A stretch of 64,000 nucleotides of DNA from Cryptomeria japonica (taxonomy: Eukaryota > Streptophyta > Pinopsida > Cupressales > Cupressaceae). Each line of letters opens with the position of its first letter. Position 1 is the first letter of the stretch. The notes under the pieces were generated by a model. The model saw only the letters and a list, made by a program, of their open reading frames with translations. It ran no database searches and was not told the DNA's origin. The DNA is taken from NCBI RefSeq assembly GCF_030272615.1, contig NC_081413.1:164995080-165059079 (forward strand), written 5' to 3'. A program made the translations under genes and the position numbers. Shown here one piece after another: positions 54,283 through 64,000 of the stretch.

Positions 54283-56427
54283 ATGGTTGAAACCCGCCTT
54301 CAAAAATCTAGAAGAGAAACTAAAGAGGCTCAAGAGTCCGCAAACATGAGTTCTTATGAGTTTGAGAATGATATCTTTTTCAATTCTGATCATACTACAT
54401 TACTTGACATGGATGCCTATAGAAACATTCCAAATGTTGAGAACATGGACACTACAAACAATAATGCTACACACAATGACAATATGGACAACTTTTCTGT
54501 ACATTCAGTAGATGTGGAAGAATCCATTATGAATCCCCATTTCAATCGATTGGTTGAGGAAATAATGAGGAGGGATAGACAATACTTCTTACAAATGATG
54601 GCACAAAGTGGAGCCAAGATACCTCATGATTTTGGCATGTCTCAAATAATGGAAAATCGACCTTTGCAACAACCTCACTCCAACATGGATCAAAGAAGGC
54701 CTAATAGTGGAGGAAATAGAGGACCACATATGGTACCTAAATCACCATTATCTTTGCTTCAAAAACTAGAGGTCCCACATACACATGGTCAAGCATATGA
54801 TACTCACCTTCGTAGACCGTTATGGAAGTCTTATGCAGATAGATATGCTCAATCACATACCAATGCTAAGGATCAACCACCAAAGCAATTGGATATTCAA
54901 AGGCATGCTCAAAATTTGGACACAAGGAATCCCCGTGTCAAATTTGGGGGCAACACATTAGAACATGACATGCCTGTAGAGTATGGTATACATGCACAAA
55001 ATAGATATGGGGTCCCTCAACATGAATCTATACCAAGTGGTCCATATACACAACATCATTATAGACCTCCTCCATATGAGCATGTGTATGATCAATATCA
55101 TCCATATATGCAACATGCTCCTCTTCAAATTAGTGCCTCAAGCATGGGGTATGGTTCAAGAAGTCGATCTCCACCTAAGAGCAATTTGGAACAACAAATT
55201 AGGGACTTACAAAAGAAAATGGAGGACATAAATACACCAAAGCCAACATACACAATGAGAGACATATGTCCTTATCCATTTGACAAGAGCATTCCAATGC
55301 CTCCTTTTCCTACACACTTTGTGACGCCTAAATTTGATAAGTATAGAGGCAAGGGGGATCCTAAGGCACACATAAGATAATTTTTCACAGCTTGCATTGA
55401 GGTAGCAGTAGAAGAGACATATTTGATGAGATTATTCCCACAAAGCCTAGGTGATCAAGCTATGGAATGGTTCTCCCAACTCCCACCTGGTATTAAGTCA
55501 TGGGGTGAATTAGCAGAGGCATTTATCCAACATTTCTCCTACAACATAGAGACAGACATATCAGTCACTACTTTGTGCAACACCAAGCAAAAAGAGGGAG
55601 AATCTTTTGCATCATTTTTACAAAGATGGAGAAATCTAGCCAGTAGATGCTCTTGTGAAATTCCACAAAAACAAATGGTAGAGATGTTCACACAAAATGT
55701 TAACAAAGACATTGGCTATGATCTAAGGAAAGCTTGTTTGTCCACCTTCAAGGACGTTATTGAAAAAGGCTTAGCGACAGAAAAGGTCCTAATTGAACAA
55801 GGAGTCATCAAGATATTCAAGGAAAACAAAGATGACTTTAAAGGAAAAGACAAGCCAAGATTTTGGAATAAAAACAAGAACACAGTCAATGATGGTGTTG
55901 TTGATGCCAACATAGTGCGACCCAAATTCATTTTTTCTAGATCAAGTTCTACAAACAATCAAGTGAATACTCAAACAACTTCCAGATCACGAAGGAAGTA
56001 CACCCCATTGGGAGAACCACTTGAGTCAGTCTTCAAGAAGCTAGTGGCAAACAAGGTAATCACTATTCCAGATTTTCCTCCATATGAACCAAAGGTTAAA
56101 CCAAATTGGTGGAACGATGATGAGTATTGTGAATTTCATAAGAGAAAGGGTCATAAGACAGGAAAGTGCCATCGACTGAAGAACATCATACAAGATCTCA
56201 TTGATAGGGGTGACATTGAGATTGAAGGGCACTCATCCAATCAAGAACATGAGATGTTTAAGGAACCATTCCCAAAGCATGACAAGGGAAAAGCTAAAGC
56301 CACAGATGATCAAACCAACTATACAAGAGCATCTTATAACTATGATTCAACTATCAATCACATCTCGATGGACAATTATGTCTCTACCATTATCATCAAG
56401 GACAAAACACTTGAGAATTCTACCTAA
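54283..56427 (+). pseudogene. G2 gag
   Basis: ATG 54283 (MVETRLQKSRRETKEAQ). Long Asn/His/Pro-rich N-terminal region, then the gypsy gag core around MEWFSQLPPGIKSWGELAEA, TLCNTKQKEGESFASFLQRW and a C-terminal zinc-knuckle-like YCEFHKRKGHKTGKCHRLKN. Stops TAA 55378 and TAA 56425 both fit former Gln codons; between them and beyond, the frame is unbroken. Forms the virus-like particle in this class of element. Confidence 0.9.
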
Positions 56428-57939
56428 AGACCCAAGATCATTCTGAAAGGCGTTGGATCTTCTTCCGAACCTACCTCTGAATGTCATGTTACAACCCGTC
56501 GAGGTAAAATCACTTTGCAAGGTGCTCCAGCCAAGAACACCGCTTCCTCATCAACCAAACCTGAGTATGACCTTGTAGAACAGTTAGGGAAGACACCCGC
56601 GCTCATCTCCATTCTTGAGCTCTTACGCATATCTCTTGCACATAAGGCCATTCTTGACAAAACTTTAAGAGACACTTCCATTCCTACTGATCTGAATGTG
56701 GACCAGTTTCAAGCCATGGTGGGATATCTTTCCATTCCACATTCCCTTACTTTCACAGAAGTCGATGACGCCTCCGTAAGTCAGCCACATAATGCACCAT
56801 TACACATTGAAGCCTTCATACACAAACATCAAATAAAAAGAGTCCTGATAGATGGAGGAGCAGGTCTAAACATTTGCACATTGAACACTATTACACAATT
56901 GGGATATTCTGATAAAGCTGTGAATTCTACAAACAAAATTACCATTAAGGCATGTGATGACGAAGAGTGTTCATCCAAGGGCACAGTCACCTTACCTCTC
57001 AGAGTTGGGCCAGTTACAAAGGATGTGGTTTGTCAAGTCTTGGATCTAGATCTCACTTATAACATATTGCTAGGACGTCCTTGGATTCATGAAATGAGGG
57101 CAGTTCCATCCACATATCACCAATGCATTAAGTTTCCTCACAATGGAGTGGAGGTAACAGTTAACGGTGATCCTAATCCGTTCATATACTGCAATAACCT
57201 GAAATCAAAGACTGAGACCATCATTCCCATTAATTGTGAGGCTGTTCCTTCGTCGGCATACATTGATCCTGAGTCGTTAAAACCTTCGACATCAAAACAA
57301 GGTGAGCTTAAAGGCAAGTTTCAAGACAAGGGCATGGGGGAATATACTTTAAATCAGACCATGTACTTACGACAAGTCATGAGTTCCCCAAAAGAATATG
57401 GAAGGCCACATCCTAACAAGCAAGTATCCATCATGATACTCAAATGGGACCCTACTACCTTTCAAAGATGGGGCGAACTAGAAGAGGAAGATTTATACCA
57501 AATGCTTTTCAGAGACAATGAAGATGACACACAAGATCACATTAGTCTACCATGTGAGAAATATGGCAAAGGCGTCAAAATTCTACAAAAAATTGGGTAT
57601 GATGGAAAAAGCCCTTTGGGGTTACGAAAGGAAGGCATCATTGAACCTTTACAACCTGAATTGACTTTCAAAAAGGAACACTCGAAAGGACTTGGTTTCT
57701 TAACTTCCAAGGTCCACACCCAAAGGACAGAAGAAGCCTTACAAATCAAAGCTGCCAAAATTCAACAAGAGGATCGCTATTCCACAGATTCCAATGAATG
57801 GGAATGGGGTTCCGACAAGTCTTCCAGTGACTACGAGCTCATCGAGATATTCAGAGAGCCAGATGAACCAACAGAAGAAGAGGAATTTTATAACAAGTTC
57901 AGAGTTGGTCAAGAAACAACCCATGAGAATTCCACATAG
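56428..57939 (+). pseudogene. G2 aspartic protease and G-patch region
   Basis: Same frame as gag. Protease motif VLIDGGAGLNICT with catalytic Asp at polyprotein residue 857 (56851), and ILLGRPWIHEM as the conserved flap-distal block. At about 57565-57700, GVKILQKIGYDGKSPLGLRK and GIIEPL form a G-patch-like RNA-binding motif, which some plant gypsy elements and betaretroviruses carry after protease. Ends at TAG 57937 (fits Gln). Confidence 0.85.
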
Positions 57940-59796
57940 TCCTTGTCTCAAGGTTCGAGGTTGAAATCACATAGGATGAGAACACATGTCCCAGAATGTG
58001 CTACTAGTGATGATAATTTGGATTCGCTCGTGATCGAGACTGATGAGGAGAGTGCCATCGATGACCTCGATAATTACCTTGACATACGCGAATATAACTG
58101 CATCTTCACTCTTAGCTACGCTAACTTCGAAGACATTAACGGCCTTCCCCTTGTTCACCACCAACTCATTGATTGGGATCATGAAGGACCCGCACAGTTT
58201 GACACATTCCAAAATGATGAAGCTTTTATTGACTATCTGGGCATACGAGATGATCTTCCTTCTGGAGACCATAAAATGGGATACACTATAGAACTCAATA
58301 GCGTGGCATATTTTGGTGAGGATGTCGGACCTTCCAGTTGCAAAAATGTGAAAATAAGAACAAATCAAGGGTCTTATGGCGAAAACCACACTGTGGCGCT
58401 GTCTGACCCCAAAAAAGTAAAAAGAAAGGACATATCTGAGGGTGAAAACCTCTCTAAGGCACCCGAAGATGGAAGGCTCGACATTCTCCCAACATCATAT
58501 GAGGAAAAGTCATCCATGTTGGTAGAGGAGACTATCAAAACAAACATTGGTATAGAAGAGGTTCCACACAACATATTCCTAGCTCAATCATTGACAGAGT
58601 CCGAAAGGTCAAAATTCATAAGTTTCTTCAAAGAACGACAAATCAATTTTGCCTGGTCATATGCTGATATGCCTGGATTGGATCCGAATTTGGTAATGCA
58701 TCATTTGACAATCAAACCGGGGGCAAAACCAGTAAAACAAAAATTAAGGAAAATGCATCCCCAAGTGGCATTACTAGTCAAAGCAGAACTTGAGAAGTTA
58801 TTGGATGTTGGATTCATATGCCCAATCAATTATCCCGAGTGGATCTCCAACTTAGTACTTGTCAGTAAACCAGATTGCAGCATCAGAATATGTACAGATT
58901 TCAGAGACAACAAAGCTTGTCCAAAGGATGACTTCCCATTACCAAATATTGACTTGATTGTTGATCTCACCGCAGGTCATGAAATGTTATCATTGATGGA
59001 TGGATTCTCTGGTTATAATCAAATAAGGATCACGCCCGAGGATCAACACAAAACATCATTTACTTGTCCGTGGGGAACTTTCTGGTGGAGTGTTATGCCT
59101 TTCGGACTAAAGAATGCAGGTGCTACATATCAAAGAGCCATGACTACTATCTTTCATGATCTCATGCATGTAACCATGGAAGATTATGTTGATGACCTCT
59201 TAGGCAAATCAATAGACATAAATACACATTTGGACATACTTTCAGTCCTCTTTGATCGGTTGGAAAAATACAAAGTAAGATTAAACCCCAAGAAATGTGT
59301 CTTTGGAGTAACTTCTGGGAAGCTCCTAGGATTCATTGTATCCAAAAGAGGAATTGAAGCTGATCCAGCAAAAGTCAAGGCCATCTTAGAGATGCAACCA
59401 CCAAGAAATATCAGTCACCTTCGATCCTTACAAGGCAGACTCCAGTCCATCCGACGATTCATAGCACAACTGGCAGATAAGTGTAATCCTTTTCAGCACC
59501 TGCTACATAAAAACATCAAATTCAAATGGGATGATAACTATCAACAGGCTTTCCAGACGCTCAAAGATTATCTTCTAAATCCGCTAGTTTTGATGCCACC
59601 AGTTCCAGATCAACCACTCTTACTATACATATCAGCTACTCCAACAGCACTGGGGGCACTCTTAGCACAACAAATTGCTGAGGGCAAAGAAAAAGCAGTA
59701 TACTATATCAGTCGCACATTGGTAGGATATGAGCTAAACTACACACCAATTGAGCATGCATGTCTTGCCATGGTCTTTGCTTCGCAGAAATTATGA
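57940..59796 (+). pseudogene. G2 reverse transcriptase
   Basis: Same frame. After about 250 residues of linker come WISNLVLVSKPDCSIRICTD, DFPLPNID, MDGFSGYNQI, SVMPFGLKNAGATYQRAM and the active site YVDDL (Asp residues 1637, 1638 at 59191 and 59194), then the thumb/connection domain up to the start of RNase H (PLLLYISATPTALGALL). Ends in TGA 59794, where gypsy relatives have Arg (CGA to TGA). Confidence 0.93.
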
Positions 59797-60414
59797 CATT
59801 ACATGCTTACTCATAAGACTAAGTTAGTTGCAAGAATAGACCCATTGAAATACCTTCTCAATAAAGCAACACTTACTGGGCGACTGGCCAAATGGGTAAT
59901 GATCCTGAGTGAATTCAACATCAAGTATGTGGATAGAAAAGCAATAAAAGGACAAGCCATCACATATCAATTAGCAGATGCTCCCATGATAGATGATGTT
60001 CCTCTAAGTTCAGAATTTCCAGATGAATCCATTTTGACAATGTCACATGCAAAGCCATGGCAACTGTACTTCGACGGCTCATACACACAGCATGGGGCAG
60101 GAGCTGGCATCCTCTTTATAACTCCTTAAGGGGATTCTATACCAAAATCATATCGCTTATCATTTCCTTGCACTAACAATATAGCGAAATATGAGGCATT
60201 AACAATAGGATTATGAATTGCAGTTCAATGGAAGATCCAGGAACTTCGTGTTTTTGGGGATTCCCAACTTGTCATCCATCAAGCAACTGATGATTACCAA
60301 ACAAAAGATGAAAAATTAATGCCTTATAAACAAATGGTGGATGACCTGAAACAACACTTCACAAAGATAGACTTTGAGCAGATACCAAGAGAGTAGAATC
60401 GCGCCGCAGATGCC
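59797..60414 (+). pseudogene. G2 RNase H region (connection and second RNase H-like domain)
   Basis: Same frame. LTHKTKLVARIDPLKYLLNK, then LYFDGSYTQHGAGAG with the RNase H Asp, then stop TAA 60127 (fits Gln), TGA 60214 (fits Arg), VFGDSQLVIHQ, and TAG 60394 before NRAADAMA (fits Gln). All key blocks remain recognisable. Confidence 0.88.
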
Positions 60415-61806
60415 ATGGCTACAATTGCTTCCCTGATTGATTTACCTCCAAATGAGACCCGCTATGAGTTCTTGGTGGATAACCTTTTGGTTCCTTCATA
60501 TGAGATCATGCCTACTAAGACGATATGTGTTGTTGGTCCCCAATCTCAGTTATATGGTTCTATTTTCACATACCTACGTGACAATACTCTACCTCCTGAT
60601 CTATCAAATAACCAACGTCGCACTTTCATTCGCCAATCCTCTCGATATGTCATTTTAGCTAATATCCTATACCGACGAGGTCTAGATGGCACTCTTCTTA
60701 GATGTTTAGAAAGCGACGAAGCTCAGATTGTGTTACATGAAGTGCATGAAGGGATATGTGGTCCACATGCTAGTGGTCCTACCTTGGCCAAGAAACTCAT
60801 CAGGACTGGATATTATTGGCCCAATATGGAAAAAGACTCATATCAGTTTGCCAAGAAATGTAAGCAATGCCAAATTCATGGAGACCTCATACATGCGCCA
60901 ACACAAGAACTTCAACCACTTGCATCTCCTTGGCCCTTTTGTCAGGGGGGACTCGATCTCATAGGCACGATTCACCCTCCTTCTTCCAATGGTCATAAAT
61001 TCATTATCACTGCCACAAAATATTTTGTAAAATGGATTGAAGCCATGCCTCTCACACAAGTCATAGGAAACCAGATTGCTACATTCATCCTCAACTATAT
61101 CATTTGCCGATACGGTATTCCTGTTTCCATTATCACTGATAATGGGCGTCCCTTCAAAAATCAGGATGTTCGTGAACTCTGTGACCGCTTCCATATTTAC
61201 CATCGTTTCTCCACACCATATTACCCCCAAGGTAATGGCCAAGCTGAGGCGTCTAATAAAACAATCCTTAAAATCCTAAAGAAGACAATCGACGATGCTG
61301 GTCGTAATTGGCATATCCAACTTAATCCTGCACTTTGGGCCTACCGCACAAGTGTTCGCACACCTACAGGAGCTACACCCTATTCACTTGTCTATGGCAC
61401 TGAAGCCATCTTGCCTATTGAGGTCGAGCTACCCTCTTTACGGGTTTCTTTGCAAAACATCATCAGTGATGAAGACTATAGGGTCTCTCGCTTACAAGAG
61501 CTTGAATTATTGGATGAACGAAGACAAACTGCTTTTAATCATCTCAAAGCTTACCAACAATGAATGAGTCACAACTACAATCACAGGGTCAAGCCTCGCA
61601 CATTTGAGGTAGGTGATTTGGTTCTCAGAGAAAACCCCAAAAATCAGCAAGACAGAGAGAAGAAGGGCAAGTTCGAACCAAACTTGCTTGGTCCCTACAT
61701 TATTATAGCAACATATGGATCTGGGGCATATCAGCTCTCAACTATAGAAGGTGAACCTTTGGAGGATCTTATCAACAACATGCACCTTCACAAGTTTTAC
61801 ACATAG
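60415..61806 (+). pseudogene. G2 integrase
   Basis: Same frame. H2C2 zinc-binding motif (HEVHEGICGPH ... CKQCQIH), catalytic Asp 2225 in GGLDLIG (60955), Asp 2286 in IITDNGRPF (61138), Glu 2322 in GNGQAEASNK (61246), giving the D-35-E spacing. TGA 61561 after KAYQQ fits an Arg codon. C-terminal domain NHRVKPRTFEVGDLVLREN and LLGPYIIIATYGSGAYQLS, true end TAG 61804-61806. Confidence 0.93.
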
Positions 61807-63472
61807 CTCTTCAGAGTATCCTAATTCAAAAATACAAAAAAAATTATAAAACAAAAAAATCGTTACTTGGTGAAAATCTGGCAAACAGGCACCTTGTGAC
61901 ACAAAAACATTGAAAAATCAAAAAAGTAAAGAGAAATAATTTCGTCCAACAGTGAAAACCACTTCGGTGGCTCCCTGGGCAAGTACATGGTGAAAACTGG
62001 GTCACCAACACCATGCGTAGAGACATTGCTCCTCCCTCCTTCAGGATTTTCTTTCATCACTTCACTTTGCACACACTCACGACCTATTCGTTCATAATAA
62101 ACTTACCCATTCCCATCATGGCTTGTTATTGATCTACCCAAGATTGGTTAGCCATTCATAATAAACATCCCTTTTCACTCCCTTTCCATCCATAATAAAT
62201 AAGATCCTATCTGTGGCTAAGGAAAATCCTACGTCTAGTGATGGGTGTGGAACTAAGAACATCACATGTTTCGAGGAGTACAGTTTCTTCCATCTTCCTT
62301 CAGTCTATCCATGCACAATCCACAATAAAGCAACATTTGCATCACAAATCCGCAATAAAGTTCTGTCTTTTTCGCAATAAAGTATTAGTTTCATGGATTC
62401 AATCAGTTTCAGATGAGACAGCAGCAACAATGGGCTTCAACAAATCAAATCTTTCAACAGACTCAGACAACATATGGTTCAGTGCTATCTCTCCTTTCTG
62501 TGAAAATAAACATTGTGACCACAATCAAATATGACTTTATACAAGTGACAAGAGACATTAAACTTGAGGACTACAGTGGATATTGGTGTCGAGTCTTGGT
62601 TTTCTTTTGATTTTATCTTTTGGTGACATGTCTTTTAGCTTTTTCGGGATGTCTCTGACTAGAGATTCTATCTCCAGGATGTCTTTGACTAGAAAGGCAA
62701 GGATGGGGTATCGTCACCTATTTGTATTTGTTGTCTGTGGATTGTCTTTTAGTAATGCTATGACTTGTCCAAGGATATGAGGACACTGTGAGTCTAGTAT
62801 GAACTGGGGCATTCCTTGTTTGTAACTGTCTTATCTCCATGCAAACAGGTACAATGACTTTCTGGGTCGAACATATGCCTCGATTGTCATAACCTACTTG
62901 CCATAATAAAGCTCAATGATGATAATGCACAAGAAGCTCTTTCACTTTCATATCTTTCGTCTTTCATCCCCCTTTCTTGATTGACTTCCATCATCCTTCT
63001 CGAGTCCACATAGCCTGCTATCACATGACTGAGTATAATGACACACCAAAAATATTTGCATTTCATGTAGTTGCACCTGCATCACCACATATAAGCATTT
63101 CATACATACATATAGATATCACATCCTGCACATAACACCTATTAGCACAATTTACATTTGCATTGTCATATTCATTCGCATTTCATACATTCACATTCAC
63201 ATATGCATAACATATAAAACATAAAAGAAAAAATATATTGCATTGCATCATGTACATATTTACATCCATATCATAAGCATCACATAAGAACATCTCATCA
63301 CATAGGTACACATGCATATAGCTGCCGCAAAGATGAATCATCTCATATATATATAATCATAAAGTGTCATGATACAATGATGTCAAAATCATATGGCTAC
63401 AAAAGCACCCGCAAGTGTCTACATCATCATACAAAAATGGTACAATACTGATACATAGGGGGCCCTCTACGG
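61807..63472 (+). other. Non-coding part of G2 between integrase and the antisense ORF
   Basis: No gene seen. 61860-62020 has TTGGTGAAAATCTGG and ATGGTGAAAACTGGG phrases and a perfect hairpin CCAC-TTCG-GTGG (61959-61970) with a TTCG loop. The rest (62100-63470) is unremarkable AT-rich sequence with CA-rich stretches from 63050. Confidence 0.6.
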
Positions 63473-64000
63473 CTATGTTGAACTCCCTCCCTCAGAGCCA
63501 CCTGGCCTCGATGGAATCTGAGCCCCTGACAGACCCACCCCAGGATCATCCCTCCTGTCTCCTCTATATGGTGGTGGTGGAGGACCCATAACCCCACCAC
63601 TCGATGCCTGTCTCCTTCGGCTCCCTCCCGTAGCTATCACTGTACGTGATGGTCTATGGAAGCTCCTCGCCCGCTGATCCACTGGCACTACACCATAATA
63701 GAGATCCTACCAGTAGGCAATCTCCTCCCTTGCCCGCAGGACATAAGCATATCCTACCCTTGTGTCCTCTGCTGCCTATCTCCCCACCCTCAGCGCTGTC
63801 TCAACCTCTGTATAACGCTGAATAGCCTGATCCCGCTCCCGCTCAATATCTTTGAGCCTCCTCCTGAGCTAATCCCTCTCCCTCTCCAACTCCTGGATCT
63901 CATCTACCTGGCCCTGGCAGATCTCCCTCAGCTCTATCAGCTCATCCTCCTCTGCGTCAGCCCCCTCCACCTTTTCTTGTGGCTCCCCTTGTACGGGTGC
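63473..64000 (-). pseudogene. G2 antisense ORF, C-terminal end (coiled coil plus basic/Pro-rich tail)
   Basis: Minus-strand frame entering at 64000 and ending at TAG 63475-63473. It encodes an acidic start (KVEGADAEEDELIELREICQ), a charged coiled coil (LKDIERERDQAIQRYTEVE) and a tail with SRTVIATGGSRRRQ and GPPPPPYRGDRRDD. Three in-frame TAGs (63871, 63778, 63709) each fit a Gln codon. Position matches the antisense PMD gene of G1, so this may be the C-terminal part of a PMD protein, but no PMD residues are visible here. GC-rich against its surroundings. Confidence 0.65.

Larger units (their letters stand above)
51369..64000 (+). mobile_element. G2: Ty3/gypsy element, 5' LTR to the antisense ORF; 3' end off-window
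   Basis: 5' LTR, primer site region, 2.2-kb leader, single-frame gag-pol (54283-61806), 1.7-kb non-coding part and an antisense ORF entering from the right edge. Domain order RT-RNase H-integrase is gypsy. The long leader and antisense ORF after integrase resemble Tat-lineage elements; this lineage call is inference. Confidence 0.92.

Noticed and set aside
54283-61806. U-to-C RNA editing restoring the stop codons of G2
   Set aside because: All stops could formally be restored by U-to-C, but this editing is known from plant organelles; nuclear methyl-cytosine deamination explains the pattern more simply.

Overview
This 64 kb window looks like transposable-element DNA from a large, repeat-rich land-plant nuclear genome. 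Evidence for this is Ty1/copia and Ty3/gypsy polyproteins of plant type, initiator-Met-tRNA primer sites, a plant mobile domain (PMD) gene and GT-AG introns of about 100 bp. A gymnosperm is plausible but cannot be proved from the sequence. I found no convincing host gene, rRNA, tRNA or CRISPR array. Nearly everything is nested LTR retrotransposons plus a tandemly duplicated transposase-like gene.

Left part (1-29.6 kb) is a nest. Copia-1 (minus strand, 1-4659, completely open polyprotein) has inserted into the antisense PMD gene of a Ty3/gypsy element, G1, whose 3' end (tandem arrays, polypurine tract, LTR) runs to about 8860. G1 abuts element A (minus, 8.9-14.07 kb), which has two ORFs but no pol. 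A's 5' LTR (14070-21158) is split by the related element B (plus, 14288-20114, two LTRs). The same LTR also serves as the 3' LTR of copia-2 (minus, 21.2-26.8 kb), which does have gag-pol. Copia-2 sits in the gag of an older gypsy element, G3, and next to it lies a decayed gypsy gag, G4.

Middle part (31-51.3 kb): about 2.7 kb of AT-rich sequence with no gene, a scrap of gypsy leader, then two head-to-tail copies (D1, D2) of a roughly 5 kb unit. Each unit starts with a TATGTG/TG microsatellite, continues with an intron-containing transposase-like gene and ends in an AT-rich tail. D1 is split by element C (35995-43252, 5-bp target duplication ATATA); D2 retains the empty site.

Right part (51.4-64 kb): gypsy element G2, with 5' LTR, a long leader containing words phased at about 20 bp, a single-frame gag-protease-G-patch-RT-RNase H-integrase ORF (54283-61806) broken only by stop codons, and the C-terminal end of an antisense ORF at the window edge.

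The most interesting material: (1) A, B and C form a pol-less LTR family that encodes a coiled-coil/CCHC protein and a large unrecognised protein (ORF2). They share a duplicated polypurine tract and an LTR junction with copia-2, which suggests a parasite/helper pair. (2) Gypsy elements carry antisense ORFs (PMD in G1, coiled coil in G2) and phased short-word arrays. (3) Most premature stops in the single-frame ORFs can be explained by C-to-T change at Gln or Arg codons, several supported by a paralogue in this window, as expected for decay of methylated TE DNA.
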